This document shows, in pieces, positions 8,091 to 16,783 of a stretch of 18,292 nt of DNA (the stretch's first letter is position 1; every line of letters begins with the position of its first letter). This DNA is from Mytilinidion resinicola (Eukaryota; Ascomycota; Dothideomycetes; Mytilinidiales; Mytilinidiaceae). The notes under the pieces are model-generated. The model had not been told where the DNA came from, ran no database searches, and saw nothing but the letters and a program-made list of their open reading frames with translations. The DNA lies in NCBI RefSeq assembly GCF_010093595.1, contig NW_022985455.1, positions 207,601-225,892 of the forward strand. Reading direction: 5' to 3'. A program made the translations under genes and the position numbers.

Positions 8091-8244
8091 AATGTGTGGA
8101 GCATGAGCACTACAGTTAGGACTTCATAAACCGTTGCAACGATACTTGCACGAATGGCAGAATATACACTGTGTATTCCAATTGGTTATTTATCTACCGA
8201 AGCTATCGGAAACTGCACTTACCCTTTGACCGATTCTTACACGC

Positions 8245-9210
8245 TCATGCGTCAGTGGTTCCCATGTCAAAGAGCAAGAACTCCGCTGGCTTGTCGCCGA
8301 CGCTCTCCACCTCGATCTTTCCAGGCCCCTTGGCCTCGATGAATGCGCCATCTCCTTCCCCAAGCGTCGTTTCTCCGACTTTGATCTTCGAGCCACCCTC
8401 CTTGGGCTGTGCCCGCTCGCTCATGACGACATGCAAGTAGACCTTTCGTGGCCCTTCTTCGACAATATCATGCGAAACGGTCTTGCCAGGGCTCAAGATG
8501 CTCGCGTCCATGCTAAGGTCGGCCTGAAGCCCGATCGGCGCAACCTCGCCCTTCTTATCGCCTAACCTGTCGGTGTATTCCATGATCCTGACCAGTTTAT
8601 CCTGCTTCTGTTCGTCGGTAAACTTCTTCGTTTGATAATGGGGCTTCAAGCCCTTCTTGTTCGGCTTCGCCCAAATTTGCAAGAAGTGGCACTCGTCGTT
8701 TTTGTTCCGGTTGTATTCGCTGTGCGATATGCCTGTTCCTGCGCTCGTGAACTGAACTTCTCCGCGCTTGAGGTTCTCGAGGTTTCCGAGTGAGTCCTTG
8801 TGCTCTAGGATCCCAGAAACGATGTATGAAAAGATTAGGAACTCGGCGTGAGAGTGTGTGCCGAATCCCGTCCCTTTCTCGACGCGGTCTTCGTTGATAA
8901 CGCGTAGTGGGCCATATGAGCCGAACTTCGGGTCGTAGTAGCTGGCGAAGGAAAAGGTGTGGAAGGAGTATAGCCAGCCGTGGTCCGCGTGGCCGCGAGC
9001 CGACCAGGGACGCTTTGTGATCTTGGTTGCTGCTGAAGTCGACATTGCGCGGATTGTTGAGGGCGTAGGTTTTGGGAGGAACTTTGGTAGAGAGTTGCGG
9101 AGAGGGGTGAAGAGAGCCAGGATGACTGCTGCAATTGCGATTAGGATAGCAAAAGTTTTGGTTGAGAAGAAAGATGTGGTGGAATTTGGAACTGATTTGC
9201 TTTCTGTCAT
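8245..9210 (-). CDS. Pirin-family cupin with hydrophobic N-terminal extension
   Basis: This 321-aa ORF contains a full pirin core from about residue 66: RGHADHGWLYSFHTFSFASY, then GTHSHAEFLIFSYIVSGILE and the second box SAGTGISHSEYN. The four metal ligands expected for pirin are present as H119, H121, H163 and E165. A C-terminal cupin half follows (FLLFDMG end). Pirins bind Fe; bacterial and mammalian members act as quercetin dioxygenases or nuclear cofactors, and the fungal role is open. The first 55 residues add a hydrophobic helix (FAILIAIAAVILALFTPL, 20-37) before a second Met at 56, so membrane or organelle targeting versus a cytosolic short form is possible. A TATA-like GTATATAA lies 41-48 nt upstream of the ATG. 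A single exon suffices. Confidence 0.9.
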   Translation of the reverse strand: MTESKSVPNSTTSFFSTKTFAILIAIAAVILALFTPLRNSLPKFLPKPTPSTIRAMSTSAATKITKRPWSARGHADHGWLYSFHTFSFASYYDPKFGSYGPLRVINEDRVEKGTGFGTHSHAEFLIFSYIVSGILEHKDSLGNLENLKRGEVQFTSAGTGISHSEYNRNKNDECHFLQIWAKPNKKGLKPHYQTKKFTDEQKQDKLVRIMEYTDRLGDKKGEVAPIGLQADLSMDASILSPGKTVSHDIVEEGPRKVYLHVVMSERAQPKEGGSKIKVGETTLGEGDGAFIEAKGPGKIEVESVGDKPAEFLLFDMGTTDA

Positions 9211-9845
9211 TCAGAATACAAGAGCCCGTCAATTGGAACTCGAGTTCGCCTTATATACACAGGGGAAACTAAGAGGGACACCACCAGGAGGTTCTAGATA
9301 GACAAAGGAGAGCTGCTGGCGTGGGGTATAATGCTAGGTCAGTTGTTTGTAAGGAGGGGTGCTGGAGATTGAAGGCTGTAAGCGATGACATACGCAATGT
9401 AAGCGGCCAGTGCGTCCTTTTCAGGTCTAGCGCTGCTTAGTGCTGTATTCTATCACTCTTCAAGATCCCACTCGAGCATTTGCTTGTTCTTCGAACACAT
9501 GCCAATTGACTCGCCTTGCATAGAGACGTCTTGGTTCTCTTCTCAAGATGCTTACAGTATCTCCTTCGTGATTTGAGGCCATAAAGGCTCTCCTCGCCAA
9601 TAGAAAGGTAAGCGGAATGACGCCGCTTCTTTGCTTTACCATATTTTCCATGACCATGAGTGATGAATTATGGGAAAAGGGCCCATTCACAAGTCAGTTG
9701 CTCTAGGTAGTAACGTAATCGCTCTTGGAATTGGGCCATGGAGAATTCTCCTTGGAAGTAACGATAGATGCCTAGTGAGCGGAACTAAGCCGCGCCAACG
9801 GGGACCTCTCCGTTCTACGGAGTATCATTGCTCAAGTCGTCCACC
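9211..9845. promoter_or_regulatory. Divergent intergenic region between pirin and methyltransferase genes
   Basis: These 635 bp separate two outward-reading start codons. A TATA-like element for the pirin gene (GTATATAA on the minus strand) is at 9251-9258. The right side ends in CGTCCACCATG, a good start context for the plus-strand gene. No ORF here looks convincingly coding. Confidence 0.45.
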
Positions 9846-11094
9846 ATGCCTCCAAAGGCTCCGTACTGCGAGGGCGCGAAACGTCCCTTCAATCCCGATA
9901 CCCTCATTCGCGATTGGGACAAGCATCCTTCTCCCGAGAAGGGTCCTTTTTCGAGTAGCATCACTCTCATCTTCGGACTCCCTCAAGACGACAAATATGT
10001 ATACAATGCGGGTCCGGCGGGAGTGACGCTGCTACAAGCCCAAATAGCACTACTTGCAAAAGGGAGGAATGGACTCCACGGCTGGTATCGCGATGGCGAA
10101 GGGAACGAGGTACGCCAGACTGTCGGATCCTTTGCAACGCTTTCGTCTCAACAATCTTGCTATGGGTATTCCATCTCTACCTCATATCCCGAAGTTCTCC
10201 CCATATTTACAATTCCAGATACTTCCACCGACAGGTGATGATATAGTGGCATACGCCGCCCTATTCGACCCTTCAAAGTCCATCGCAGCAGCCCTCCGAG
10301 CCTTCGAAAGCAACGCCAAAAAGGGCTCTCGCCGGCACGAGATTGCCCAACACCTCTCCTCCCACCTACTTCTCCCTCGCGCTGGCCTCGTTCTTGGCAA
10401 AAGCAAGCGCCAGCACATAAATCCATACTACGACTTCTGGCGATGGTCCTGCAAAGAACTCGAGTGGGGAGGACCATTTCCGAACACCGCCAACACGAAG
10501 ATGTCCCACCACATCCTACCAGTCTTCTACCATCATTTCGGCTGTGTAGTCCCCTCGTACGCTGCGCTTTATACGATAGCACAGTTGGCACAACCGAAAG
10601 GCGGACCCAAGGTCCCTAGTAAGCCTATATTGGATATCGGGTCGGGCTCGGGCTATTGGACGTTTATGCTGAGAAAGCTCGCTCTTCCGACGCATATGTC
10701 ACCGCTAGTGGTGCACGCGATAGACAATCAGCGCTCCTTGTACCGCACGATGTGGGTCGGCGATACGATACCCGCAACCGGGGAGGAGTACCTGGATGGG
10801 CATGATGGAGGCAAGAACGCCATACTATTACTCGTATACCCGCAGACGGAGGAGGAGTTTGTACGGAAGACGGTGGAGCACTATAACGGTGGTGTCATTG
10901 TGGTTGCTGCCACGCAGAATGCGGACGGCTTCACGGCTTTCAAGGAGGGGACGATGAACGTGTGGATGAAGCGAGAGCATCCCGAATTTGAACATACGGC
11001 TCAGATACCACTACCAAGCTTTGCGGGAAAAGATGAGGCACTCTATGTCTTCGAGAGGAGCAATAGTAGTGCTCAGCAGGCTAGTCAAAGCTAA
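9846..11094 (+). CDS. Probable SAM-dependent methyltransferase-fold protein (2 exons)
   Basis: Exon 1 runs from the CACCATG start at 9846 to 10109 (88 aa, MPPKAPYCEGAKRPFNP...). The donor GAG|GTACGC at 10110 can splice to TTCCAG at 10218 (109-nt intron, 379 aa) or to CCGAAG at 10194 (85 nt, 387 aa); both keep frame. Exon 2 carries the Rossmann motif I PILDIGSGSGYWTFMLRK (about residue 224 on), then VVHAIDNQRSLYR and the strands AILLLVYP and GGVIVVAATQNADGF. This fits a class I SAM-binding domain in the C-terminal half. The N-terminal half (FDPSKSIAAALRAFE, NPYYDFWRWSCKELEWGGPF) belongs to no family I can name. The substrate is unknown. A small-molecule or protein methyltransferase are both possible. 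Confidence 0.7.
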
Positions 11095-12143
11095 GTAGAG
11101 GAGAGAGAGTAACTCAAAATTAGGGCACAGTTGATTCTTATTTTCCATCAACGCAGGCGATATATACAACCGCGTCTCCTCCAAGACACAACGATGCTTG
11201 CCATACATACTATTAACAATTCCCGGTATTGGGCACATTCCCATAACGTTGTAATCCCCTTATTTGACTATACTATACCGCATAACCACTTCTTTAGAGA
11301 GCTAGTCCACTAGAAAGAACAAGATCCATACCAACCACATTCCTAATACGTACGCTTGAGATCATCTCCCAAAACACCAGAACCATCCCAAGCGGCAAGG
11401 TACCTACCTGATTCACTTGCAAGTAGCTCTATAAAGAGACCCGCAGTTCTTATTTCACGCGCGCGACTGGGCGCCGGGCTGAGTCTCCCCTTTGCGCAAC
11501 CTTGCGCTGTCTTCCGAAAACAAGTCGCCGAGCACTTGCATTGGGGCTGTTCATCGCACACAAGAGGCCGATAAGGTGGTGGAGAAGACGTCACGTTCAC
11601 ATTAGAAGAGTTATCAAGAAGCACTTTGGTTGCTATCCAAGTATGTACTTGGAAAGATTATGGATTGAAGCTAAGTGTGGTCCAACGAAAAACAATAGCA
11701 GGCTTTGCTCCCTCAAGTAAGATTGCTGGTCTCACGAGTACTGATCCTCAGCGCCACGAAGAGGCGCCTGCTTCGCTGAAGAATTTTTTTTGCGTTTCGG
11801 ACTGGGGTCCCCTTGACGTCGGTGCAAACGATCCAGTAGGAACGCTAGCTCGCGGGGGAGTGCACCGGCGGGCGAATTCGAAGCAACTGAACAACATCAA
11901 GTAACGTACGTGAAGGACGTTACCTAGATCGTTGCTCAGCGGCGTTGGCTGCGAATGGTCTGGACGTTCAAGATGTCGGACAGCCGCCACCCAATGGATT
12001 GTCGAATGTTGGGTACTACATGTCGGTAAGAATATAGCTAAGATGTCGAAGGTCAATCAACATACCATTTTATGATTAAGAGGGTATGACATGCACCAAG
12101 GGAACCCGTCACGCAAGGAAATTGCCCGACAACCCGACGGTAA
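11095..12143. other. About 1 kb without a convincing gene
   Basis: Several ORFs of 60-100 codons overlap on both strands, mostly without ATG starts. The best are minus 11343-11624 (Cys-rich QCKCSATC, GTG start only) and plus 11626-11904 (TTG start only). Neither shows a recognisable domain. An eight-T run (about 11785-11792) is the only other notable feature. The stretch may be decayed sequence. Confidence 0.4.
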
Positions 12144-12484
12144 GGCTGCCGATGGGAGTCAAGATGTGTGGGATTCACGCAAGTTTATAGTTCTACAGCT
12201 GAAGAACCCCTGCCAGCTGAAGAAGACTCGCTTGCTTATCTCATATTGCTCTTGAGGAGATTTGATTCGCCGTCTGCTTGGTCAGAAGGACTGCGACAAG
12301 GATGCCCGCACCGAAGCTGCAAGACCTGCCTTAGCTCGAAGTTCATTTGGGAATTCGGTGTGTTGGCTCTACACCATTAGCGGAGAACGACCACTACGAT
12401 AGAGTTGAGTACGCCACAGCCACCGCTAATACGAGAAATCTAGTCGAAAAGGTTCACCGGTGCCCGCACTGCCCCATTCCCTAA
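12144..12484 (+). pseudogene. RING-finger second half, 5' end missing
   Basis: An open frame without any ATG runs from 12144 and encodes GCPHRSCKTCLSSKFIWEF. Removing 12358-12443 as an 86-nt intron (GTGTGT donor, branch GCTAAT, acceptor AAATCTAG) joins it in frame to VEKVHRCPHCPIP and a TAA at 12482. The combined spacing C-x-H-x2-C-x2-C-x17-C-x2-C is that of ligands 3 to 8 of a C3HC4 RING, typical of E3 ubiquitin ligases. Ligands 1 and 2 are not seen upstream, so this is a fragment or an exon of a gene whose start was not found. It ends 133 bp before the HET gene ATG; the HET frame is itself open from 12444, one register away. Confidence 0.35.
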
Positions 12485-12617
12485 ATTGGTGCCAGGGCCT
12501 GCATTTCTAAATCATTCCCGTCATGCGAATCGGTATTCAGGTAATCAGAGAACAGCTTTCCCATCATTTGAACGCATTAAAACTCCGCTAAGATTAGATA
12601 TCAATGTTACCAAAGCT

Positions 12618-15506
12618 ATGAGGTCCTCACGACGAGGACAATCCCTTGTGGGAATGACCCTGGATGGAGACATCCAGGTCCATTCCCTTCTGTCGCAAAG
12701 TGAAACTGGCCCGACATATATTGCCCAGGACCTATCGGCTTCCACGTTCTACGAACTGAAGGTCTTCTCAGCCAGCTGGGTTCCACGTAGCAAAACACAC
12801 CTGATGTGGCGTGAACATGAGAGCCTGGAGGCAGACAGCAGGTTTATAAAAGCGTGGAGACGAGACAGAAAGGCATGTACGCTATTGCGACTCCCTAAGG
12901 CTCCCTTGGTGACCGAGGAGGGGATTTTTGTGCTAGATGCTGGCAAGAGGATTGCGGTTGCTGCTGGGAGCTCTGTGAGAAAGAGTAACCGGAGTTTGGG
13001 CCATGCAAGCGCCCCGGTACCGGACTTTGATGATGAAACGGCGTTTCCGAGCCTTGGTGATGGTACCCTTCGGACCAAAAGAGCTAAAGATACGCGGTAT
13101 ATTGCCCCAGCCCCAGGAAACGGCCGAATACCAGACGCCACGGAGTCTTTGAACAAATGGCTCGCAGCCAGCGAGAGTATTATACAGAATAATTCAAATC
13201 GGCAGGTCCATCATGACCGTAATATTCGTGAAGCTACCGTCCAACCTATGGCTCAGGCCAAAGAGGAGAGGGATGACCGGGACCAAAAAAAAGAAAGGAA
13301 AAGAAAGAAGAGGGCGAAAAAGAAAAAGGGAAGAGAAGAGAAGGGAGAAAAGGAGAAGTTAGAGATCGAAACAGTGAAGAAGACGGTAGAGGAAAATGGG
13401 AAAATGGAGAAAGAGATAAAAAAGGAAAATATAGAGCAACAGCACCAAAGAGAGGAAATTGGCCAAGAGGAGAGAAAGAAGGGGGAACATATCACGCTAC
13501 GTACTACTGCTACAAAATCGACGGCAGAATCGACTGCAAATTTGATCTCTTCGAAGTTTGACAGCATTGCATTGTTGGGAGCAGCAGAGTCTAGCCCGAC
13601 CAAAAACCTGGAGAATATCGTAGTGCCTCCAACGAATACCACCATGTGGCAGCGCTCACTCTACACTCGTCTCCCATATTCATGGGAAAACGCTACGAAC
13701 AGTTCGGGAAATGGTGTCTTTGCTCACTACGGGTTTGTCGACCGCAATCAAAACTTTAATGGCTTCTTGAATCGCTCTTGGTGGTCCCCAATCATACCAG
13801 GAAAGAGTAGTTTTGAAACCGCCCACCACAATCAAAAACAGAAAGTTATCGTGGATACCACTCGTCTGTATTCTGAGCTCCCGATATACTATCCACGCGG
13901 AGTGCAAGCCGCTTCCCAGGAGACCGAGATTCGGCTGATAGAGCTCAAGCCGGAGTTCATGGGGGACTCTATCTTCTGCAACATGTATTGTACCAGCTTG
14001 CAAAAGAAACCCGAGTTCATTGCCCTATCATATTCCTGGGGAGATGTGGACAAGACGCATACAATCCATGCGAGGGGCTACGAGGTCCCGGTTACGAAAA
14101 ATCTTCACCAAGCCCTGATGCAACTACGCAAGCCGCAAGAGTCTGCTGTTTTGTGGGTAGATGCGATCTGCATTGATCAAGCCAATGTGCAAGATAGAAA
14201 CTACCAAGTCAAACAAATGCCGAAGATATATAGCGCAGCACAAGAAGTGGTGGCCTGGCTGGGTGAAAGTAGGTTTCTGGGTGATGAGGCTATGAGGCTT
14301 ATTACGCTTGCTCCAGAGGACCTGCGGAAGCTGAAGCGCTCCAGCGTACAGACGGTTCTGGATGACCTGTTCTCCCGCCCTTATTGGAGTCGTGTGTGGG
14401 TGGTGCAGGAGTTGGCATCAGCCAATCGATCCCGACGAGCTTGTACATTACGGTGTGGTGAAAAGTCAGTCACATTGAATCAGTTCGCGGATTTTTTGCG
14501 GAGGATCCTACGCCAGATCAAAATTTCCGAGCTCCAGACGATAATGCGGCCGAGGTCGCTACTATCTCTCAGTACACAAGATCCCAGCAAGACGTTTCTG
14601 CACAATCTTTGGGAGTCGTCAAGCCTTCTAGCCACCGACGCTCGTGACAGGATATACGGAATTCGCGGAATTTCCCCCAAGTTCTATCGCGATAATATCG
14701 AAGTCGATTATACGATCGATTTTGAGACTCTTTGCAGAAAGGTCATGGCGCTCATGGTTAAAAAAGAACGCAGCCTTGATGTCCTCTGCTATTTCCACAG
14801 ATATACTTCTGAAGCCACGTCCCCGTCATGGCTGCGCGACTTCAGCAAACGAAATCCGGGAATACCGCCAGATATGTATTCGTGTGACAAGGGTCGAAAA
14901 GCAAATGCTGAGATCGTAAATCGCATTCTGCGAACGAGAGGTGTCCGCATCGGCCGTGTGGCGGAGATTAGAGTGTTCAACAAAACGACTCGCAAGGACC
15001 CTTGGGCATGGATGCCGAAAACTGACCTCAAGCTGAAGTCGGAATTGAGTGCAATCCAGGACCTAGCCTTCAATGCACTCCAGAAACATCATCCATATGA
15101 GAATCGCTTCCTGGAGATGTTTGCGGGAGGGAAGCAACAGGCAACGGAGCAGCTTGGGAAAGAGTACCATACTCGCTGGCGGAATATTTGGGACAAAAGG
15201 ATTGCCTTCGAGAAAGGCACCGTCAGCTCAGATGAATGGGAACGATTGGACGAGTCATTCTGCAGCACTTTCGCAAGACTTATTGGTCGCTGTGTTTTTA
15301 CAACGGTTGAAGGAAACCTTGGTTTGGGTCCTCGAGACATGCAGAAAAATGATCTTGTTTGCATCATTTTTGGCTGCAGATTACCTATCATTTTGAGGAA
15401 GGATGGTCGCTACTATACATTAATTGGGCCGGCCTATGTGGACGGCGCGATGAACGGGAAATTCGTTCAGGAGTCTGAGAAAGGAGATAGATTCTGGATT
15501 CGATGA
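12618..15506 (+). CDS. HET-domain protein with Lys/Glu-rich linker (962 aa)
   Basis: The long intron-free frame is open from 12444, but its first ATG is at 12618. A heterokaryon-incompatibility domain is clear at about residues 465-610: IRLIELKPEF entry, FIALSYSWGD, LWVDAICIDQ and RPYWSRVWVVQELA, followed by DARDRIYGIRGI and a typical C-terminal region ending LIGPAYVDGAMNGKF. HET proteins mediate non-self recognition and can trigger cell death in Pezizomycotina; many are orphan paralogues. The N-terminal 210 residues (including ETAFPSLGDG) match no domain I can name. Residues about 213-294 form an extreme Lys/Glu/Arg tract likely to be a charged helix or coiled coil. No NACHT, ankyrin or WD repeats are visible. 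An upstream spliced exon giving a different N-terminus is possible. Confidence 0.9.
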   Translation: MRSSRRGQSLVGMTLDGDIQVHSLLSQSETGPTYIAQDLSASTFYELKVFSASWVPRSKTHLMWREHESLEADSRFIKAWRRDRKACTLLRLPKAPLVTEEGIFVLDAGKRIAVAAGSSVRKSNRSLGHASAPVPDFDDETAFPSLGDGTLRTKRAKDTRYIAPAPGNGRIPDATESLNKWLAASESIIQNNSNRQVHHDRNIREATVQPMAQAKEERDDRDQKKERKRKKRAKKKKGREEKGEKEKLEIETVKKTVEENGKMEKEIKKENIEQQHQREEIGQEERKKGEHITLRTTATKSTAESTANLISSKFDSIALLGAAESSPTKNLENIVVPPTNTTMWQRSLYTRLPYSWENATNSSGNGVFAHYGFVDRNQNFNGFLNRSWWSPIIPGKSSFETAHHNQKQKVIVDTTRLYSELPIYYPRGVQAASQETEIRLIELKPEFMGDSIFCNMYCTSLQKKPEFIALSYSWGDVDKTHTIHARGYEVPVTKNLHQALMQLRKPQESAVLWVDAICIDQANVQDRNYQVKQMPKIYSAAQEVVAWLGESRFLGDEAMRLITLAPEDLRKLKRSSVQTVLDDLFSRPYWSRVWVVQELASANRSRRACTLRCGEKSVTLNQFADFLRRILRQIKISELQTIMRPRSLLSLSTQDPSKTFLHNLWESSSLLATDARDRIYGIRGISPKFYRDNIEVDYTIDFETLCRKVMALMVKKERSLDVLCYFHRYTSEATSPSWLRDFSKRNPGIPPDMYSCDKGRKANAEIVNRILRTRGVRIGRVAEIRVFNKTTRKDPWAWMPKTDLKLKSELSAIQDLAFNALQKHHPYENRFLEMFAGGKQQATEQLGKEYHTRWRNIWDKRIAFEKGTVSSDEWERLDESFCSTFARLIGRCVFTTVEGNLGLGPRDMQKNDLVCIIFGCRLPIILRKDGRYYTLIGPAYVDGAMNGKFVQESEKGDRFWIR

Positions 15507-16082
15507 TACCTCCCCGGCATTCCCAAGATACAGGACCTCTTTGCGTCCGGTGACCTAGCGTGAAAACTGAGTCTTTTCTGCGTGCAGTCCAAGACGTCGG
15601 TTTCCGATGAGAAAGTTCGCTCGGAGGTACTCGACGACGTGGACTTGGAAACAAACGGCACCTACCTAGGTACGACAGGCTTGCCATCGTCAGGTTTGTG
15701 GAGCCTCCGCGAATCATCGCGGGGCTTTCAATCTCTTGGATACCAGCGAGCAGTTGGTCTAGTGCTCGGGTGGTTGATCAAGGCTGTGGCGTCCGTTCTG
15801 CGCTTAATTTAGCGAGCTTTGGAGTAGGATATATATTTGTAGGAACATAAATAAATGAGATGTCAAATACTTGAAAACTTGTTGTATATCTATTATCCCT
15901 AGGCTGATTGAAGGCGTGAGCCATGCCTCACGTGACGGTTGTAGTGGCGTCCCAAATGCTATTGGTTAGGTACGGATCTAGGGTTAGTGTAACCCTTGTA
16001 TGGAGTAGAGTAATTCAACTCTAAACACCACTCTTCGTCTACCTATATGCTTGTAAGGTCGAGAAACCGTCTTTTGCGATCT
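15507..16082. other. Downstream region of the HET gene with small palindromes
   Basis: The HET frame continues past its stop as protein-like sequence with only one further TGA, to TAG-free DNA ending at 15812 (see findings). Further on are a TCACGTGA palindrome (15928-15935), a 6-bp stem-loop CGTGAG/CTCACG (15915-15932) and a perfect 7-bp stem AGGGTTA-GTG-TAACCCT (15980-15996). No confident gene is seen. Confidence 0.45.
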
Positions 16083-16091
16083 GAGATAACC
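16083..16091. repeat. Left copy of 9-bp target-site duplication
   Basis: GAGATAACC directly abuts the left inverted repeat of the 16092-16769 cassette and is repeated exactly at 16770-16778. Confidence 0.75.
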
Positions 16092-16176
16092 CGGCGCGGC
16101 TCCGGACAGTACACCCCCGGCGTACAGTAGCAGCGTACAGTGGGGCTCACAACCTCAAATTTGAACATCAACACCA
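16092..16176. repeat. Left terminal inverted repeat of cassette
   Basis: The end GGCGCGGCTCCGGAC (16093-16107) matches the reverse complement of 16754-16768 at 14 of 15 bases. GTACAGTGGGGCTC (16135-16148) matches the complement of 16740-16753 at 13 of 14. The 29 bases 16148-16176 match the complement of 16662-16690 at about 25. Small insertions differ between arms. Confidence 0.75.
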
Positions 16177-16180
16177 TCAT

Positions 16181-16783
16181 CTACGAGAGTTCATACGCCT
16201 CGTATGTACGTCCATCAACCTCAATCACCATCTTCTTGCCCTTCTTTGCCTCCTTAGCTTTCTTAGCCTTAGGCGCACTCTTAGCCTTCACTACGGGCTG
16301 CGCAGGGGCCTCATCTGTATGCGAAGTTGATGGCCGCCGTCGCTTGGGAACACTCGAAATGTCGGCCTCTTTTTCCTTAGTTCTCTTAGCAGTAGTAGTT
16401 CTCTGAGCCTTTGGAGGTGCGCGAGGTTTATACGGAGCTCGAGGTTTCAGGGGGGGCTTCGTAGGTGTACGTGGCTTGCCATGTACATTCATAAACTTGT
16501 AGTCATACACCTTTCTGTTCCGTGGCCTGTGTAATATATGTTTCGAGGCCTCCGAGAGTGACGAGTCGGACTTCTTCACTTTCTGGTTCACTAATTGGAG
16601 GTCTTGGCGTCGCTGCAGGCACCTTAGGGTGCCGTTGTGGCACTTTGAGCTTATGCCTGGGTCGTGTTTATGTTTAAATTTGAGGGTGTGATAAAATATA
16701 CGCAGTCGTGCTACAATAATCTCATGCACGTGACTGTACGAGACCCACTGTACGTCCAGAGCCGCGCCCGAGATAACCGACAT
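16181..16783 (-). CDS. Basic Lys/Pro/Ala-rich reading frame inside the cassette
   Basis: The 200-codon frame ends inside the cassette, but its first ATG (16783) lies in flanking DNA and its first 40 codons read through the right inverted repeat, so that start is doubtful. The convincing part begins near MNVHGKPRTPTKP and continues with PKAQRTTTAKRTKEKEAD, VPKRRRPSTSH and a KAKSAPKAKKAKEAKKGKK tract, then the neutral end VIEVDGRTYEAYELS. The PKRRR and Lys runs are nuclear-localisation-like, suggesting a nucleic-acid-binding or histone-H1-like character. Upstream, a second frame (16503 to about 16667) reads better, so the gene may be spliced or frameshifted. No transposase domain is recognised. 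Confidence 0.4.
   Translation of the reverse strand: MSVISGAALDVQWVSYSHVHEIIVARLRIFYHTLKFKHKHDPGISSKCHNGTLRCLQRRQDLQLVNQKVKKSDSSLSEASKHILHRPRNRKVYDYKFMNVHGKPRTPTKPPLKPRAPYKPRAPPKAQRTTTAKRTKEKEADISSVPKRRRPSTSHTDEAPAQPVVKAKSAPKAKKAKEAKKGKKMVIEVDGRTYEAYELS
16662..16769. repeat. Right terminal inverted repeat of cassette
   Basis: This is the inverted partner of 16092-16176. Matching blocks are 16754-16768, 16740-16753 and 16662-16690; the bases in between (16691-16739) have no counterpart in the left arm and contain GCACGTGAC. Confidence 0.75.
16770..16778. repeat. Right copy of 9-bp target-site duplication
   Basis: GAGATAACC is identical to 16083-16091 and directly follows the right inverted repeat. 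Confidence 0.75.

Larger units (their letters stand above)
16092..16769. mobile_element. Non-autonomous Mutator-type DNA transposon candidate (678 bp)
   Basis: The segment has long, imperfect inverted repeats (left 85 bp, right 108 bp including a roughly 49-bp arm-specific insertion) and is bounded on both sides by the 9-bp direct repeat GAGATAACC. A 9-bp duplication with long TIRs is typical of Mutator-like elements (8-11 bp), whereas Tc1/mariner gives TA and hAT gives 8 bp. No transposase motif is visible, so it would need mobilisation in trans. The divergence between arms (indels plus substitutions) points to an old insertion, although the 9-bp duplication is still perfect. It carries a basic minus-strand reading frame. 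Confidence 0.65.

Noticed and set aside
8190..9301. Plus-strand and off-frame ORFs across the pirin gene
   Set aside because: They are antisense or out-of-frame shadows of a strongly conserved coding sequence.
9460..9690. 76-codon minus-strand ORF in the pirin/methyltransferase divergent region
   Set aside because: No recognisable domain; it lies in a likely promoter region.
11343..11624. Cys-rich minus-strand ORF reminiscent of a GRF-type zinc finger
   Set aside because: It starts with GTG only, and the Cys spacing and GR-F signature do not match on inspection.
11626..11904. 92-codon plus-strand ORF
   Set aside because: It begins with TTG, has no ATG, no domain and no clear splice sites.
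12486..12617. Upstream 44 codons of the HET frame
   Set aside because: The listed beginning is TTG; the first ATG is at 12618, so these codons are coding only if an upstream exon is spliced in.
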